From the NCBI RefSeq assembly GCF_010731755.1, contig NZ_AP022589.1, forward strand, positions 3,844,001-3,908,000: a stretch of 64,000 bases of DNA, given 5' to 3'. This document shows positions 8,685-20,654 of the stretch, one piece after another. Under the pieces are notes generated by a model that did no database searches, had not been told where the DNA came from, and saw only the letters and a program-made list of their open reading frames with translations. How positions within the stretch are numbered: the first letter of the stretch is position 1; each line of letters opens with the position of its first letter. The translations under genes and the position numbers were made by a program. The stretch is from Mycolicibacter minnesotensis (GTDB lineage Bacteria > Actinomycetota > Actinomycetes > Mycobacteriales > Mycobacteriaceae).

Positions 8685-10322
8685 GTGCAGGAGCCCCTTT
8701 CTCGCTCCTGCGTCACGGCCGGGATCGCTCTCGTCGGCGCCGGAATCGTCACGGTCACCCCGGTGACCGTGACGCCCTTGGCAGCCGAGGTTTCGCCGGC
8801 CGTGACGCTGGCCGCCTCCTACGGAGAGCTGTTCACCAACACGATCGACAACATCGAACGCATCAGTTCCAGCGCGGACTGGGCGGCGATGTGGCAGGTG
8901 TTCACCGCGACGCTGGCCAACCCCGCCGGGGTGATCGACGCGGCCAGCAACTTCGCGTTCACGGTGGACACCGACGTCACAGCACTGCCAGCGACGGTCT
9001 CGGTGCAGCTGTCGCCGGGCCTGGAGCTGTTGATCGCCGGCCTGGCCTCGCACGTGGCGACCCTGAACGCGCTCGTCGGTGTGATCGACGACCTGGGCGA
9101 CCCCCAGACCGCGTTCACCGCGTTGTTCAACGCTCCGGCCACCCTCGTGGACGCCTACCTCAACGGCCAACAGAACCTGTCTCTTCTGGACGGGATCGTC
9201 ACCATCCCGATGTTCAACGGCGTGCTGGCGCCCGAGCAGAACCTCGAGATCGACGTCAGTCTGTCGAGGCTGCTGGAGATGGTGGGGCTGGGAACCCCGG
9301 ACCTGAGCGCGCTGCAACTCGATGGCGTCATCAACCAGGTGCGTCAGGGCACCCTGACCCTGGGCAGCCTGCTCACCGGTCTGGGATTGAGCGATGAGGG
9401 CCTCGGGGATCTGCTGAAGCTGACCACCAATGTCAGCAGCCTGGGAGAGTTACTCGACTTCCTCGGCCTAGGCGACCTGGGGCTGAGCCGCTACAGCCTG
9501 CCCGCCCTGTTGAGTCAGCTGGGTCCCGATACCGACTTCTACCGCAATCTCAATCTTGACCTCGAGCTCGGCAACTTCCGGCTGGTCGACCTGCTGGGGG
9601 CATTCGGGGTCAACGCCGGTATTCCCATGGGGCTGGGGCATGTGCTCGTCGGTCTCGGCGAGGGGGACCTGGACGGCCTGCCGCTCGGCAGTCTGCTCGC
9701 GGACGCGGGCCTGCTCACACAGGCCGTCAGCTGGCTCAACTCGACCGCGTCCGATCTCTTCGATCCCATTCCCCTGGTGGGCACCGCGTTGACGGATTTT
9801 GTCAACAGCTTCCTGGAATCCGACGGCCTGGAGGGATTGCTCAACGCCTACACACTCGGTGATGTGTTGGGTGACCTGCAGATCGACGACACCATCAGCT
9901 CGGTACTGGGGACGGTGGGCAGCACCCTGCTGTCGGTGGGGAGCCTGACCCTCGGCGGCGTGCTGGGGGAGCTCGGCTTCGCCGATTCCCTCGGCGATCT
10001 CACCCTGCGCGACGTGCTCGACGGACTCGGTGGTGCGCTGGGCGGCGTCTTGGCCGATGGCCCCCTCGGTTTGGACCTCACCTGGTTGTTGAACGGCGTG
10101 GATGTGGGCGACGTGGTCGGCCTGCTGGGCCTCGACGACTTCTCCCTCAACCTCGGTGACCTGGTCGGAGACTGGGTGAACCCGTACCTGGCGGATCTGC
10201 TGGAGGGTTTCGCCCAGGGCAACGTGGAGCTCGCCGGTGCCAGTGTCGGCTCCTTCGGGGGAACATTCACCGAACTGTTCGTGAGCATGCCGCAACAGCT
10301 GCTGGCCATGCTGGGTGCCTAA
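8685..10322 (+). CDS. Secreted leucine-rich repeat-like protein with GjpA-type N-terminus
   Basis: The 545-residue protein starts with a signal-like segment (VTAGIALVGAGIVTVTP) followed by LAASYGELFTNTIDNI, a beginning shared by mycobacterial proteins annotated as GjpA-family outer membrane porins. From about residue 190 it consists of irregular units rich in Leu, Gly and Asp such as LTLGSLLTGLGL (about 224) and SLTLGGVLGELGF (about 420). No cysteine-rich, PE or PPE motif is present. It has a strong AGGAGG site before the GTG start. It is probably exported and may form a repetitive solenoid or envelope protein; porin activity is not shown by the sequence. Downstream genes run the other way. 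Confidence 0.7.
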   Translation: MQEPLSRSCVTAGIALVGAGIVTVTPVTVTPLAAEVSPAVTLAASYGELFTNTIDNIERISSSADWAAMWQVFTATLANPAGVIDAASNFAFTVDTDVTALPATVSVQLSPGLELLIAGLASHVATLNALVGVIDDLGDPQTAFTALFNAPATLVDAYLNGQQNLSLLDGIVTIPMFNGVLAPEQNLEIDVSLSRLLEMVGLGTPDLSALQLDGVINQVRQGTLTLGSLLTGLGLSDEGLGDLLKLTTNVSSLGELLDFLGLGDLGLSRYSLPALLSQLGPDTDFYRNLNLDLELGNFRLVDLLGAFGVNAGIPMGLGHVLVGLGEGDLDGLPLGSLLADAGLLTQAVSWLNSTASDLFDPIPLVGTALTDFVNSFLESDGLEGLLNAYTLGDVLGDLQIDDTISSVLGTVGSTLLSVGSLTLGGVLGELGFADSLGDLTLRDVLDGLGGALGGVLADGPLGLDLTWLLNGVDVGDVVGLLGLDDFSLNLGDLVGDWVNPYLADLLEGFAQGNVELAGASVGSFGGTFTELFVSMPQQLLAMLGA

Positions 10323-10364
10323 GGCGCCTAAGTCGGCAGCCGCCAGGGCGGGGAACCCGGTCTG

Positions 10365-12461
10365 TCAGTTCAGCAGCGAATTCAGCGCGCCGGCCAGCTC
10401 GGGTGTGTTGGCGCCGCGCAGATTCTGGTAGCTGCCACCGGACAGTTGAGCCACGGCCTGCCAGGTCGCCTGGTCGGCATCGGCCCCGAAATCGATGACG
10501 TTGACGGCCACCGGTCGCTGCGGGTCGGCATTGGCTCGGATGAACTCCTGGAGCCCCGCGCCGTCCAAGGTCCGGTCGGTGTGCGGACCCGCCGTGATGA
10601 CCAGCACCGAATTACTCTGTCCAGCAACAAAATTGGTCACTGCCTGGGTGTATACCAGGCGTAGCGTCGTGAACGACACCGCTCCACCGGGTGTCGAACT
10701 CAAGTCGTTGAGCTCGCTGGTCAGTTTCTCCGCTCGGGTACCGCCCGGCAGCGGCTCGTCCAGGGGTCCGGCGGCCACCAGATTGCGGCCTTCGGTGCCG
10801 TCGAAAGTCCACAGACCCACTGAGGAATTCGGGGTCAGTGCCTTGAGCCGTTGATCCAGGGCGGCGATCACATGGGCCAGCCGGCTCTTGCCGCCTTCAT
10901 CGGTGGTCATCGATTGGTCCAGCATCACCGTGACCGCCGCGCTGCCCGGCAAGGTGGTCAGCGCGTTGGACAGGGCGGCGCGGGTCGCCTCATCGCCGAC
11001 CGAGAGCGTGTCCGACACCGCGGGGAACCCGGTGACCTCACTGCTCGGCGGTGCAACACCTTCCACCCGGAATCCGGATTTGGCCAGCTCTGCCAGCTGG
11101 TCGGGCTTGCGCGCGAAGCGGGCGAACTCGCTGGCGGCACTGACCTGCTCCTGCGACAACCAGGAGCCGGCCAGCAACACGGTGGGATAGTCGGCGACCG
11201 GTACCGGGCCCGGTGGCCGCCACGAGCTGAGGGTGGTCGCTGGGTCCGAGAGTGACTGGCCACGGGTGAACAGTTGCTGTTCGGTGGTCACCACCGCATG
11301 CACCGGTGCGTCCGCCAGGTTTCCCTGCCGCAGCAGCACGTTCATCGCCTCGGCCAGTGAAGCGTCGACCAGTTTGGGCTGGTCGCCCGCAAGCCGGTGC
11401 ACCGCCCCGACACCGTCGGTGGAGGGGGCGTCTTTGGGCGCGGCTCCGGCGGCCACCGCCTCGCCGGCCAGGAACGCGGCATCGCCGTTGCCGCCGATCG
11501 GCAGCGCCAGTCGCAACGAGCCCCAACCGGCCAGCCCGAGCCGGCCCAGTCCATCGGGATCGGTCTGGAGATCCGGCAGACTCGCCCAGGTCTGCTTCTC
11601 CAGCGCGCTCTTGAGCTCGGGGCGGATCGCCAGCAGCACCGGCGACGTGACCAGGGAACGACTGTCGCTGACGGTCTCGGCGCCCGCGGAGGCCCGCAGC
11701 CGGGCGGTGGAGATCGAACTGCCCGGAATCCACAACGCCGGACGCTGCCCGAGCTGAGCGGGCCACTCGCCGATGAAACCGCCGACGACGGCATCGGAAT
11801 CAACGGGCTTGACCTGTACCGACACACAGCGATCGCCGACGGGTTTTGCGGACTTGTTGAACTTGTCGGCGAACCCCTGCACATGGTCGGCGATCGACGG
11901 ATCGGCGACAACAGCCACGGTCAGATCACCAGCTGCGCAGTTGCCTGCGGCGACCGCGGAACGATGCGACAACGAATTGCCGAAGAAGCGCCACAGGATC
12001 ACCGCGCCTACCACCACGATCACCGTCACCAGCGCGGCGACTACGCCGACGCTGACGCCGCGGGTACCCGAGTCGTTGCGATGCCGGCGCCACCGGTCGA
12101 GCTCACGGTGCCCGCCGCGTGGCTCGTCGCGTTCGGACGCAGGTGCATCGCCGATAGCAGCGAAGGGACCGGTGCGGTAGCGGGATTCCTCATCGGGCTC
12201 ACCGCCGCGGCGCATGTACTGCGCCGGGTCGGCGTCGTAACCGTCGTCGTCGTAGCCGGTGTCGCGGTATCCGATGTTGCCGGGGTCGTACGGCGCCTCG
12301 TCGTAGAACGCGTCCTGATAGTCGTCGACGTACTCGTCGTCGTCCGGGTCGCCGAAACCGAAAAGCTCGGGTCCGCCGTCGAACCGGCTCTCCTCGGGCT
12401 GATCGCCCCGGAGCGCCTCGTCGTCGGGGTCGTCCGGGCCGGGGAAACTATGCCTACCCAC
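10365..12461 (-). CDS. Membrane-anchored protein with von Willebrand factor A domain (Rv1836c-like)
   Basis: The 698-residue protein has an acidic, Asp/Tyr-rich cytoplasmic N-terminus of about 145 residues, one membrane helix (VVAALVTVIVVVGAVILW, about 150-168), an extracytoplasmic region resembling a solute-binding fold (about 175-480) and a C-terminal vWA domain. The metal site is degenerate: VMLDQSMTTDEGG in place of DxSxS, with later LWTFDG and NVIDFGADAD. It matches Rv1836c, which lies next to glcB in M. tuberculosis. The function is unknown. The GTG start at 12461 follows a gap of about 69 bases containing no other gene. Confidence 0.82.
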   Translation of the reverse strand: MGRHSFPGPDDPDDEALRGDQPEESRFDGGPELFGFGDPDDDEYVDDYQDAFYDEAPYDPGNIGYRDTGYDDDGYDADPAQYMRRGGEPDEESRYRTGPFAAIGDAPASERDEPRGGHRELDRWRRHRNDSGTRGVSVGVVAALVTVIVVVGAVILWRFFGNSLSHRSAVAAGNCAAGDLTVAVVADPSIADHVQGFADKFNKSAKPVGDRCVSVQVKPVDSDAVVGGFIGEWPAQLGQRPALWIPGSSISTARLRASAGAETVSDSRSLVTSPVLLAIRPELKSALEKQTWASLPDLQTDPDGLGRLGLAGWGSLRLALPIGGNGDAAFLAGEAVAAGAAPKDAPSTDGVGAVHRLAGDQPKLVDASLAEAMNVLLRQGNLADAPVHAVVTTEQQLFTRGQSLSDPATTLSSWRPPGPVPVADYPTVLLAGSWLSQEQVSAASEFARFARKPDQLAELAKSGFRVEGVAPPSSEVTGFPAVSDTLSVGDEATRAALSNALTTLPGSAAVTVMLDQSMTTDEGGKSRLAHVIAALDQRLKALTPNSSVGLWTFDGTEGRNLVAAGPLDEPLPGGTRAEKLTSELNDLSSTPGGAVSFTTLRLVYTQAVTNFVAGQSNSVLVITAGPHTDRTLDGAGLQEFIRANADPQRPVAVNVIDFGADADQATWQAVAQLSGGSYQNLRGANTPELAGALNSLLN

Positions 12462-12530
12462 GGTGGGTGCGTCCTCTCCGCCTGGTCAGTTGCCCGGCCA
12501 CGGTGATGTCCATTCGGTTCTGCGTTGGAT

Positions 12531-14717
12531 TCAGATACCGGCCTGGGCTTTGAACTCCCGCCGACGCCGGTGCAGGATCGGCTCGGTGTAACCGTTGGGT
12601 TGGGTGGTTCCGGACAGGATCAGCTCCCGTGCGGCGGCGAACGCGATACTGGATTCGAACTCGGGCGCCATCGGCAGGTAACTCGCATCCCCGGCGTTCT
12701 GGCGGTCCACCGCCGGGGCCATGCGCTCCAGGCTGGACTGCACGTCATCTGCGGTGATCACCCCGTGGCGCAACCAGTTTGCCAGCAGCTGCGATGAGAT
12801 CCGCAGCGTGGCACGGTCTTCCATCAGTGCCACGTCGTGGATGTCAGGAACCTTCGAGCAGCCCACACCTTGGTCGATCCAGCGGACCACGTAGCCCAGG
12901 ATCGACTGGCAGTTGTTGTCGACCTCTTCGCGGATCTCGTCGGGAGCCCACGCCAGACCCTCTGACAGTGGGATGGTCAGCAGCTGTTCGATTGTGGCGC
13001 GCCGCTTTCCGGCCAGCTCCTTCTGCACCGCGAAGACATCCACCTGGTGGTAGTGCATCGCGTGCAGGGTGGCTGCGGTGGGGGAGGGAACCCAGGCGGT
13101 GCTGGCACCCGAGCGGGGGTGGCCGATCTTCTGGGTGACCATGTCCGCCATCAGGTCGGTCATCGCCCACATGCCCTTGCCGATCTGGGCGTGACCGGTC
13201 AGGCCGGTGGCCAGTCCGGCGTCGACGTTGTTGTCCTCGTAGGCCAGGATCCACGGCTGGGATTTCATGCTGGCCTTGCGCACCATGGGTCCGGCCTCCA
13301 TGGAGGTGTGGATCTCGTCGCCGGTGCGGTCCAGGAAGCCGGTGTTGATGAACACCACGCGGTCGGCGACGGCCTTGATGCAGGCGCGCAGGTTGACCGT
13401 GGTGCGGCGTTCCTCGTCCATGATGCCGACCTTGAGGGTGCCCTGCGGCAGGCCGAGAACGTCTTCGACCCGGCTGAACAGCTCGGCGGTGAAGGCGACT
13501 TCCTCCGGGCCGTGCATCTTCGGTTTGACGATGTAGATCGACCCGGTGCGGCTGTTGACCAGCGGCCCGTTGCCCTCGGAGGCGGTCAGGCCGTGCATGC
13601 CGATCAGCCCGGTGAACAGTGCGTCCTGAATGCCCTCGGGCACCTCGGCGCCGGAGCTGAAGACGATTGCGTCGTTGGTCATCAGATGACCCACGTTGCG
13701 CACGAACATCAGGCTGCGGCCCGGCAGGGTCAAGGTCTCCCCGTCGGGTGCGGTGAACTCACGGTCGGCGGTCAGGGTGCGGGTGAAGGACTTGTCGCCC
13801 TTGCTGACCTGCTCGGACAGGTCGCCACGATTCAGGCCCAGCCAGTTGCGGTAGCCCAGGACCTTGTCGTCGGCGTCGACCGCGGCCACCGAGTCCTCGA
13901 AGTCCATGATCGTGGTGACCGCGGACTCGAGCACCACGTCTTTGATGCCGGCGGCGTCGGTGGACCCGATCGGCGAGCTCGGGTCGATCAGGATCTCGAC
14001 GTGCAGGCCATGGTGGGACAGCAGCACCGACGACGGCGACGCCGCCTCGCCGATGTAGCCGACGAATTCGGCGGGCTCGGCGACCGAGGTCTGCAGGCCG
14101 TCGCCCAGCGTGACCACCAGCGCGCCGTCGGTCACCGCGAAGCTCTTGACCTCGGTCCAGGCGCCGTTGGACAGGGGCACGGCGTCGTCGAGGAAGCGCC
14201 GCGCGTAAGCGATCACCTTGTCGCCGCGCACGGGGTTGTATCCCGTGCCCTTCTCGGCCCCGCCGTCCTCGCTGATCACGTCGGTTCCGTAGAGGGCGTC
14301 ATACAGCGAGCCCCACCGCGCGTTGGCGGCGTTGAGGGCGAATCGGGCGTTGAGGACGGGCACCACCAGCTGCGGGCCGGCCTGCACCGCGATCTCGTCG
14401 TCGACACCGGCGGTGGTGACGGTGAAGTCCTCGGGCTCGGGCAGCAGATAGCCGATTTCGGTGAGGAAGGCGTGGTAGGCCTCGGTGTCCAGCGGCTCAA
14501 TCACCCGATGCCGATGCCACTTGTCGATCTGTGCCTGCAGTTCGTCACGACGCGCCAGAAGGTCCTGGTTCTTCGGCGTCAGATCGGTGACGACTTTGTC
14601 CACCCCGGCCCAGAAGCTGTCGGGGTCCACGCCAGTGCCCGGCAGGGCTTCGTCAGTGATGAAGTCGTAGAGCACGCGAGCGACCTGCAAGTCGCCCACC
14701 GACACCCGATCCGTCAT
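12531..14717 (-). CDS. glcB: Malate synthase G
   Basis: Condenses glyoxylate with acetyl-CoA to malate, the second step of the glyoxylate shunt. The frame opens at 14732, but ATG at 14717 behind GGGAGGAAATC gives [19 protein letters not shown] as in the characterised enzyme, 728 residues. Recognisable parts include [35 protein letters not shown], the active-site region [10 protein letters not shown] and [13 protein letters not shown], and near the C-terminus the CoA/catalytic region [12 protein letters not shown]. It is single-gene and not linked to isocitrate lyase here. Confidence 0.98.
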   Translation of the reverse strand: MTDRVSVGDLQVARVLYDFITDEALPGTGVDPDSFWAGVDKVVTDLTPKNQDLLARRDELQAQIDKWHRHRVIEPLDTEAYHAFLTEIGYLLPEPEDFTVTTAGVDDEIAVQAGPQLVVPVLNARFALNAANARWGSLYDALYGTDVISEDGGAEKGTGYNPVRGDKVIAYARRFLDDAVPLSNGAWTEVKSFAVTDGALVVTLGDGLQTSVAEPAEFVGYIGEAASPSSVLLSHHGLHVEILIDPSSPIGSTDAAGIKDVVLESAVTTIMDFEDSVAAVDADDKVLGYRNWLGLNRGDLSEQVSKGDKSFTRTLTADREFTAPDGETLTLPGRSLMFVRNVGHLMTNDAIVFSSGAEVPEGIQDALFTGLIGMHGLTASEGNGPLVNSRTGSIYIVKPKMHGPEEVAFTAELFSRVEDVLGLPQGTLKVGIMDEERRTTVNLRACIKAVADRVVFINTGFLDRTGDEIHTSMEAGPMVRKASMKSQPWILAYEDNNVDAGLATGLTGHAQIGKGMWAMTDLMADMVTQKIGHPRSGASTAWVPSPTAATLHAMHYHQVDVFAVQKELAGKRRATIEQLLTIPLSEGLAWAPDEIREEVDNNCQSILGYVVRWIDQGVGCSKVPDIHDVALMEDRATLRISSQLLANWLRHGVITADDVQSSLERMAPAVDRQNAGDASYLPMAPEFESSIAFAAARELILSGTTQPNGYTEPILHRRRREFKAQAGI

Positions 14718-14766
14718 GATTTCCTCCCTCATAGCCGACCTACCACCTTACCGGCAGGTAGCGAGG

Positions 14767-15657
14767 CTATTCGCATCTGGCGATTACTGTCAGCAGGTCG
14801 CAGCGCTCCAGCAATGTCGCCCGCAACGGTTCGGCAAGCTGGGCGATCTCGCTCTGGCGGCGGACGTATTCGGCACGGCCGGCCGCGGTTTCGATGGTGA
14901 TCGGCGCATAACCGTAGTCGCTCAAGTCATACGGACTGGCCCGCATGTCGATTTCGCGTGCCGCCGCAGCCAGCTTCAGGCAGCCCAAGAGCAGTTCGGA
15001 CTCGATCAGCGGCCCCAACTTGTAGCACCACTTGTACAAGTCCATGTTGGCGTGCAGGCACCCCGGTTGCTCCCACGTCAGCTGGGTCGCCCGACTCGGC
15101 GCCCCGATATTGCGCGGTGCCGCCGCAGGAGTGAAGAAGCGAAACGCGTCAAAGTGGGTGCAGCGCAACGGCGTTGCCTCGACCACCTCGTCGATCTCGT
15201 CGGGGCTGAGCCGCAGAGGGACATGGCCGTGCCGAACATCCTCGTGCGCCGGGCGGCGATACACCATCGCCCACTCGTGCAGGCCGAAGCAGTTCAGCTG
15301 GGCAGAGCGTGCCGCGGTGGCGCGCAACAGCCCTGCGATGAAGGTCACGGTGTCGGCTCGCTCACGCAGGTAGTCCTCGGCCACGCCGACCTGCTCACCG
15401 TGCGGTGCGTAGCCGCGCCGCCTCCGGTAGGTGCGTAACGCCGTCTGACCGGCAAGCCGCACCCCGAACCCGGGATGCCACTGACGCAACTGCGCCGGCC
15501 GCAGGCTGTAGTAGCTGAACAGGAATTTCGGCACCGGGTCGCCGGCCGCGATGCGGCGCAGCTGCGGAGCCAGGAAATCGTCCAGGTGCTGCTGGTAGGC
15601 CGTTGCCCGGGATTGCCACTGTTCGGAGTCCAGGACCGGTTCAGCCAGGTCAAACAC
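14767..15657 (-). CDS. Conserved protein often labelled 3-methyladenine DNA glycosylase
   Basis: The 296-residue protein has FLFSYYSLRPAQLRQWHPG near residue 45, AQLNCFGLHEWAMVYR near 130, CTHFDAFRFFTP near 160 and WEQPGCLHANMDLYKWCYK near 195. This is a conserved actinobacterial family commonly annotated as 3-methyladenine DNA glycosylase, but I see no HhH or AlkA-type active site, so that name should be treated with caution. Its GTG overlaps the stop of the upstream CNNM gene by eight bases, implying translational coupling within a three-gene operon with two CBS-domain membrane proteins. Confidence 0.7.
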   Translation of the reverse strand: MFDLAEPVLDSEQWQSRATAYQQHLDDFLAPQLRRIAAGDPVPKFLFSYYSLRPAQLRQWHPGFGVRLAGQTALRTYRRRRGYAPHGEQVGVAEDYLRERADTVTFIAGLLRATAARSAQLNCFGLHEWAMVYRRPAHEDVRHGHVPLRLSPDEIDEVVEATPLRCTHFDAFRFFTPAAAPRNIGAPSRATQLTWEQPGCLHANMDLYKWCYKLGPLIESELLLGCLKLAAAAREIDMRASPYDLSDYGYAPITIETAAGRAEYVRRQSEIAQLAEPLRATLLERCDLLTVIARCE

Positions 15658-16711
15658 GGTGCGTCCCGTCGCGGACAGTGCCGACGACGTCTTCGACCAT
15701 GTCCTCGAGGGTCACCATCGCCACGGCCGTGCCGTCGTCGGCGACCACCAGCGCCAGATGACTGTTCCGCCGGCGTAACCGTGACAACGCATCGGCCAGC
15801 GGCAGGGAGTCGGGGATGCGCGGCAGTGGCCGGACGGCCGCGACGTCCACGACGGCGTCGCCGGGGCCGGTAGCGGACTCGCTGAGCGCCAACACGTCCT
15901 TGATGTGCAGGTAGCCGACGAATTCGCCCTGATCCACCACCGGGAACCGGGAGTAGCCGGTCTGCGCGAGGGCCTGCTCGACGGCGGCGACGGTCGGGCC
16001 GCGCCCGGGTTCGGCGACGGCCACAGCGCGGATGTCGCCTATCGGCAGTGCGACATCGGCGACCACCCGGGTGCGGATCTGCAGGGCACGGGTCAGCCGG
16101 GTGTATTCCTCCAGGTCGAGCAGCCCGGCCGAGACCGATTCCGCGATCATCTCGCTCAACTCAACCGTGGATACGGTGATCTCCAACTCGTCTTTGGGCT
16201 GCACGCGCAGCGCCCGCATGATGACGTGCGCGCACCAGTTGTAGAACACGATGAACGGCCGGGCGGCCGCCATATAGAGCAGATAGGGCGGGATCAGCAG
16301 CATCGCCGCGGTCTCCGGACCGGCCAGCGTGATGTTCTTGGGAACCATCTCCCCGAACAACACGTGCAGGGTGACGACGACCGCCAGCGCCACGACGAAC
16401 GCCACCGTGTGCAAGAGCGGATCCGGAATACCGGCCAGCCGGAACGGGTGTTCGAGCAGGTCGGCCACGGCGGGCTCACCGATGCGGCCCAGCAGGATCG
16501 AACACACCGTGACGCCCAGCTGGAACCCGGCCAGCATCAACGGGAGCTGTTCACCGGCCCGGATCACCGTGACCGCGCTGCGCCGACCCTGTTCGGCCAG
16601 GGCCTCCAGCCGGTCGCGGCGCGCCGAGATCAGCGAGAACTCCGCGCCGACGAAGAACCCGTTCCCGACGATCAGCACGACGGTGAGCACCACGTTCACC
16701 ACGTCACCCAC
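15650..16711 (-). CDS. CNNM-domain/CBS membrane protein, shorter paralogue (Rv1841c-like)
   Basis: CNNM/CorC-type transporters are implicated in magnesium and other cation efflux. GTG at 16711 is chosen over the upstream open frame because it starts [18 protein letters not shown], directly the first membrane helix, and overlaps the upstream stop by eight bases. The 353-residue protein has a DUF21 membrane domain ([46 protein letters not shown]) and a CBS pair ([33 protein letters not shown]). It lacks the C-terminal CorC_HlyC domain present in the neighbour. The two probably form a heterodimeric or sequential system. Confidence 0.9.
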   Translation of the reverse strand: MGDVVNVVLTVVLIVGNGFFVGAEFSLISARRDRLEALAEQGRRSAVTVIRAGEQLPLMLAGFQLGVTVCSILLGRIGEPAVADLLEHPFRLAGIPDPLLHTVAFVVALAVVVTLHVLFGEMVPKNITLAGPETAAMLLIPPYLLYMAAARPFIVFYNWCAHVIMRALRVQPKDELEITVSTVELSEMIAESVSAGLLDLEEYTRLTRALQIRTRVVADVALPIGDIRAVAVAEPGRGPTVAAVEQALAQTGYSRFPVVDQGEFVGYLHIKDVLALSESATGPGDAVVDVAAVRPLPRIPDSLPLADALSRLRRRNSHLALVVADDGTAVAMVTLEDMVEDVVGTVRDGTHRV

Positions 16712-18050
16712 GGCCGGCCTCCAAGCGGGTGAGGGCCAGCAGGTCGATCCGCCGGCCATCCATGCGGACCACCCTGGCCAGCCAGCGTGGCGGGTGCGAG
16801 GAGAGTTCGTCGGGGTGGAATGCGGTCAGTTCGACGGTCTCGCCGACCGCCGGAATGTGGCCGAGTTCTTGGAGCACCAGACCGCCGATGGTTTCGTAGT
16901 CGCCCTCCGGCGCCCGGTAGCCGGTGGCGACGGCCACCTCGTCGATGCGCAGCAGTCCCGACACCTGCCAGCCTCCTCCGGAGGCGACGACGTCGGGGGT
17001 GGCGTCGTCGTGCTCGTCGCGCACGTCACCCACGATCTCCTCGATGAGGTCCTCGACGGTCACCATGCCGGCGGTGCCGCCGTACTCGTCGACGACCATG
17101 GCCGCTTGTTGACCGTTGGCGCGGATCTGTTCCATCACCGCATCGCCGTCCAGCGTGGACGGCACCACCGCGACCGGCTGGGCCACCATGGTGACCGGCG
17201 TGGCCGCCCGGTCGGCGGCGGCGACGGCGAAAACCCGCTTGACGTGGACGATGCCTACCGTGGCGTCCAGGTCGCCGTCGACTACCGGGAAGCGGGAGAA
17301 GCCGGTCTCGACGGCGACCGCCGCCAGGTCGGCGACCGTGTCATCAGCCTGCAGGCTCACGATCTTGGACCGCGGCGTCATGAGCTCCGCGGCGGACAGG
17401 GCACCGAAGCGCAGCGACCCTTCCACCAACGCGGCGGTAGTCGGGTCGAGGGCCCCGCTGCGCGCGGAATTTCGCACCAGGGACGCCAGCTCCCGCGCGG
17501 AGCGGGCCGACGCCAGCCGGTCGGCGGGCTCGATCCCGACCCGCCGCAGGATCCGATTCGCGGTCCCGTTGGTCACCCGGATCGCGATCGCGAAAATCCG
17601 GGAGAACAGCAGCTGTGGTCCGGCTACCGCGCGGGCGATCGGCAGCGGACGTGCCACGGCCAGGTTCTTGGGCACCAACTCGCCGAAAACCATGGACAGT
17701 GAGGTGGCGATCACCAAGGCCAGGAACAGGGCCACGCCGCCGGCGGTGCGCTCGGACATGCCGACCGCCGCCAGCGGGAGCCGCAGCCATCGGGCCAGCA
17801 CAGGTTCGGCCAGATAACCGGTGGCCAGCGTCGTGATCGAGATGCCCAGCTGGGCACCGGACAGCTGAAACGACAACGTCCGATGCGCCTGTTGAATGTA
17901 GGCATCGCGGCGGCCACCGCGGCGTGCGTTGGCCTCCACAACACTGCGTTCCAGGGTGGTCAGGGAGAACTCGGCGGCCACGAAAACCGCCGTACCCAAC
18001 GTCAGAATCGCGAACGCCAGCAGGCTGCCCACGGTGACCGCGAGGGTCAT
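16704..18050 (-). CDS. CNNM-domain/CBS/CorC_HlyC membrane protein (Rv1842c-like)
   Basis: ATG at 18050 is chosen since it begins [19 protein letters not shown], the first transmembrane helix; the extra upstream residues overlap the end of guaB1. The 448-residue protein has the DUF21 domain ([33 protein letters not shown]), a CBS pair ([32 protein letters not shown]) and the C-terminal CorC_HlyC domain ([29 protein letters not shown]). It is the complete member of the tandem pair and precedes the short paralogue with an eight-base overlap. Old annotation as hemolysin is misleading. Confidence 0.93.
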   Translation of the reverse strand: MTLAVTVGSLLAFAILTLGTAVFVAAEFSLTTLERSVVEANARRGGRRDAYIQQAHRTLSFQLSGAQLGISITTLATGYLAEPVLARWLRLPLAAVGMSERTAGGVALFLALVIATSLSMVFGELVPKNLAVARPLPIARAVAGPQLLFSRIFAIAIRVTNGTANRILRRVGIEPADRLASARSARELASLVRNSARSGALDPTTAALVEGSLRFGALSAAELMTPRSKIVSLQADDTVADLAAVAVETGFSRFPVVDGDLDATVGIVHVKRVFAVAAADRAATPVTMVAQPVAVVPSTLDGDAVMEQIRANGQQAAMVVDEYGGTAGMVTVEDLIEEIVGDVRDEHDDATPDVVASGGGWQVSGLLRIDEVAVATGYRAPEGDYETIGGLVLQELGHIPAVGETVELTAFHPDELSSHPPRWLARVVRMDGRRIDLLALTRLEAGRG

Positions 18051-18087
18051 GAGGACACCCCGCCACGTCTGCACGCGCCCATGGGTC

Positions 18088-19632
<1,545 letters not shown>

Positions 19633-19639
19633 TCAGCCA

Positions 19640-19718
19640 CGGTACCGCCCCTACGACGGCGGAGACCACAGCAGGGAGCCTCCCGGGGTGTCGGTCGAAG
19701 AATCGGCCGGCGGTACCG
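19640..19718. repeat. 10-base inverted repeat pair in the guaB1/hydrolase intergenic region
   Basis: CGGTACCGCC at 19640-19649 and its exact inverse GGCGGTACCG at 19709-19718 lie 59 bases apart in the 241-base divergent gap. Each arm itself contains the palindrome CGGTACCG, so the region could equally hold two copies of an 8-base operator. No gene or clear promoter box was recognised in the gap. Confidence 0.45.
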
Positions 19719-19765
19719 CAAACAATTCGCGGTTCGCGTCACGCCGACGTTAAGGCGCGGTCACA

Positions 19766-20650
19766 ATGACCGCGATGACGAAAACGGCGTGGCCCAACAG
19801 TGTGTGTGAGTGGCAGGACGGTGGCCGGTGGGTCTCTAGCGGAGTCGGCCGGGTGTTTGTGAGATCAGCGGCGGGGCAGGGCCCCACAGTGCTGCTGTTG
19901 CACGGCTTTCCGTCCTGCTCGTATGACTTCCGGGACGTGGTGGCACGGTTGGCCGGCCGACCCTGGCTGACCATGGACTTTCTCGGGTTCGGCCTGTCCG
20001 ACAAGCCGCCTCGGCACCGTTACAGCCTGTTCGAGCAGGCTGACCTGGTGCAGCAGGTGGTGGAAGCGAGCATCGCCGGCCCGGTGGTGCTGGCCGCCCA
20101 CGACATGGGAACTTCGGTGGCCACCGAATTGCTGGCCCGCGACATCGAGGGCCGGCTGAACTTCGATCTGCAGCGCGCGGTGCTGACCAACGGCAGCGTG
20201 ATCCTGGAGCGGGCCAGCCTGCGGCCCATCCAGAAGGTGCTGCGCGGCCCCTTCGGGGGTATCGCCAGCCGGCTGACCAACCGGCGCAGTTTCGTGCGCG
20301 GGTTCGGCCGGCTGTTCAGCCCGGAGCATCCGCTGACGCCGGAGGAGGCCGCCGCGCAATGGGCACTGCTGACCCACCACGGCGGAAACCGGATTGCGCA
20401 CCGGCTCTCGGCCTATCTCGACGAACGGGTGCAGTACGCCCAGCGCTGGCACGGGGCGGTGCGCGACTGGCCTAAGCCCCTGGGCTTTGTCTGGGGCCTG
20501 GGTGATCCGGTCGCGACCACCAATGTGTTGGCGGGCCTGCGGGAATTACGTCCGGCCGCCGAGTTCGTCGAGCTTCCCGGATTGGGCCACTATCCGCAGA
20601 TCGAAGACCCGCAGGCCTTCACCGACGGCGTCCTGCGTCTGCTGGTCTGA
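19766..20650 (+). CDS. Alpha/beta hydrolase with Asp nucleophile (epoxide hydrolase/haloalkane dehalogenase-like)
   Basis: The 294-residue protein has the alpha/beta hydrolase landmarks: oxyanion-hole motif LLLHGFPSCSYDFR near 48, DFLGFGLSDKPP near 75, nucleophile elbow LAAHDMGTSVATE near 113 and catalytic histidine in PGLGHYPQIEDP near 276. The nucleophile position in H-D-M-G is aspartate, as in epoxide hydrolases, haloalkane dehalogenases and the MEST group, not serine. The substrate cannot be told. It converges with gnd1 with only four bases between stops. ATG at 19775 is an alternative start. Confidence 0.82.
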   Translation: MTAMTKTAWPNSVCEWQDGGRWVSSGVGRVFVRSAAGQGPTVLLLHGFPSCSYDFRDVVARLAGRPWLTMDFLGFGLSDKPPRHRYSLFEQADLVQQVVEASIAGPVVLAAHDMGTSVATELLARDIEGRLNFDLQRAVLTNGSVILERASLRPIQKVLRGPFGGIASRLTNRRSFVRGFGRLFSPEHPLTPEEAAAQWALLTHHGGNRIAHRLSAYLDERVQYAQRWHGAVRDWPKPLGFVWGLGDPVATTNVLAGLRELRPAAEFVELPGLGHYPQIEDPQAFTDGVLRLLV

Positions 20651-20654
20651 ACCG

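Noticed and set aside
8685..10322. Interpretation as a PE_PGRS protein
   Set aside because: There is no PE domain at the start and the repeats are L-G-D based, not GGAGGX.
13047..14900. Long open frame on the plus strand opposite glcB (617 codons)
   Set aside because: Antisense to malate synthase, with low-complexity His/Gly/Gln composition and no plausible start.
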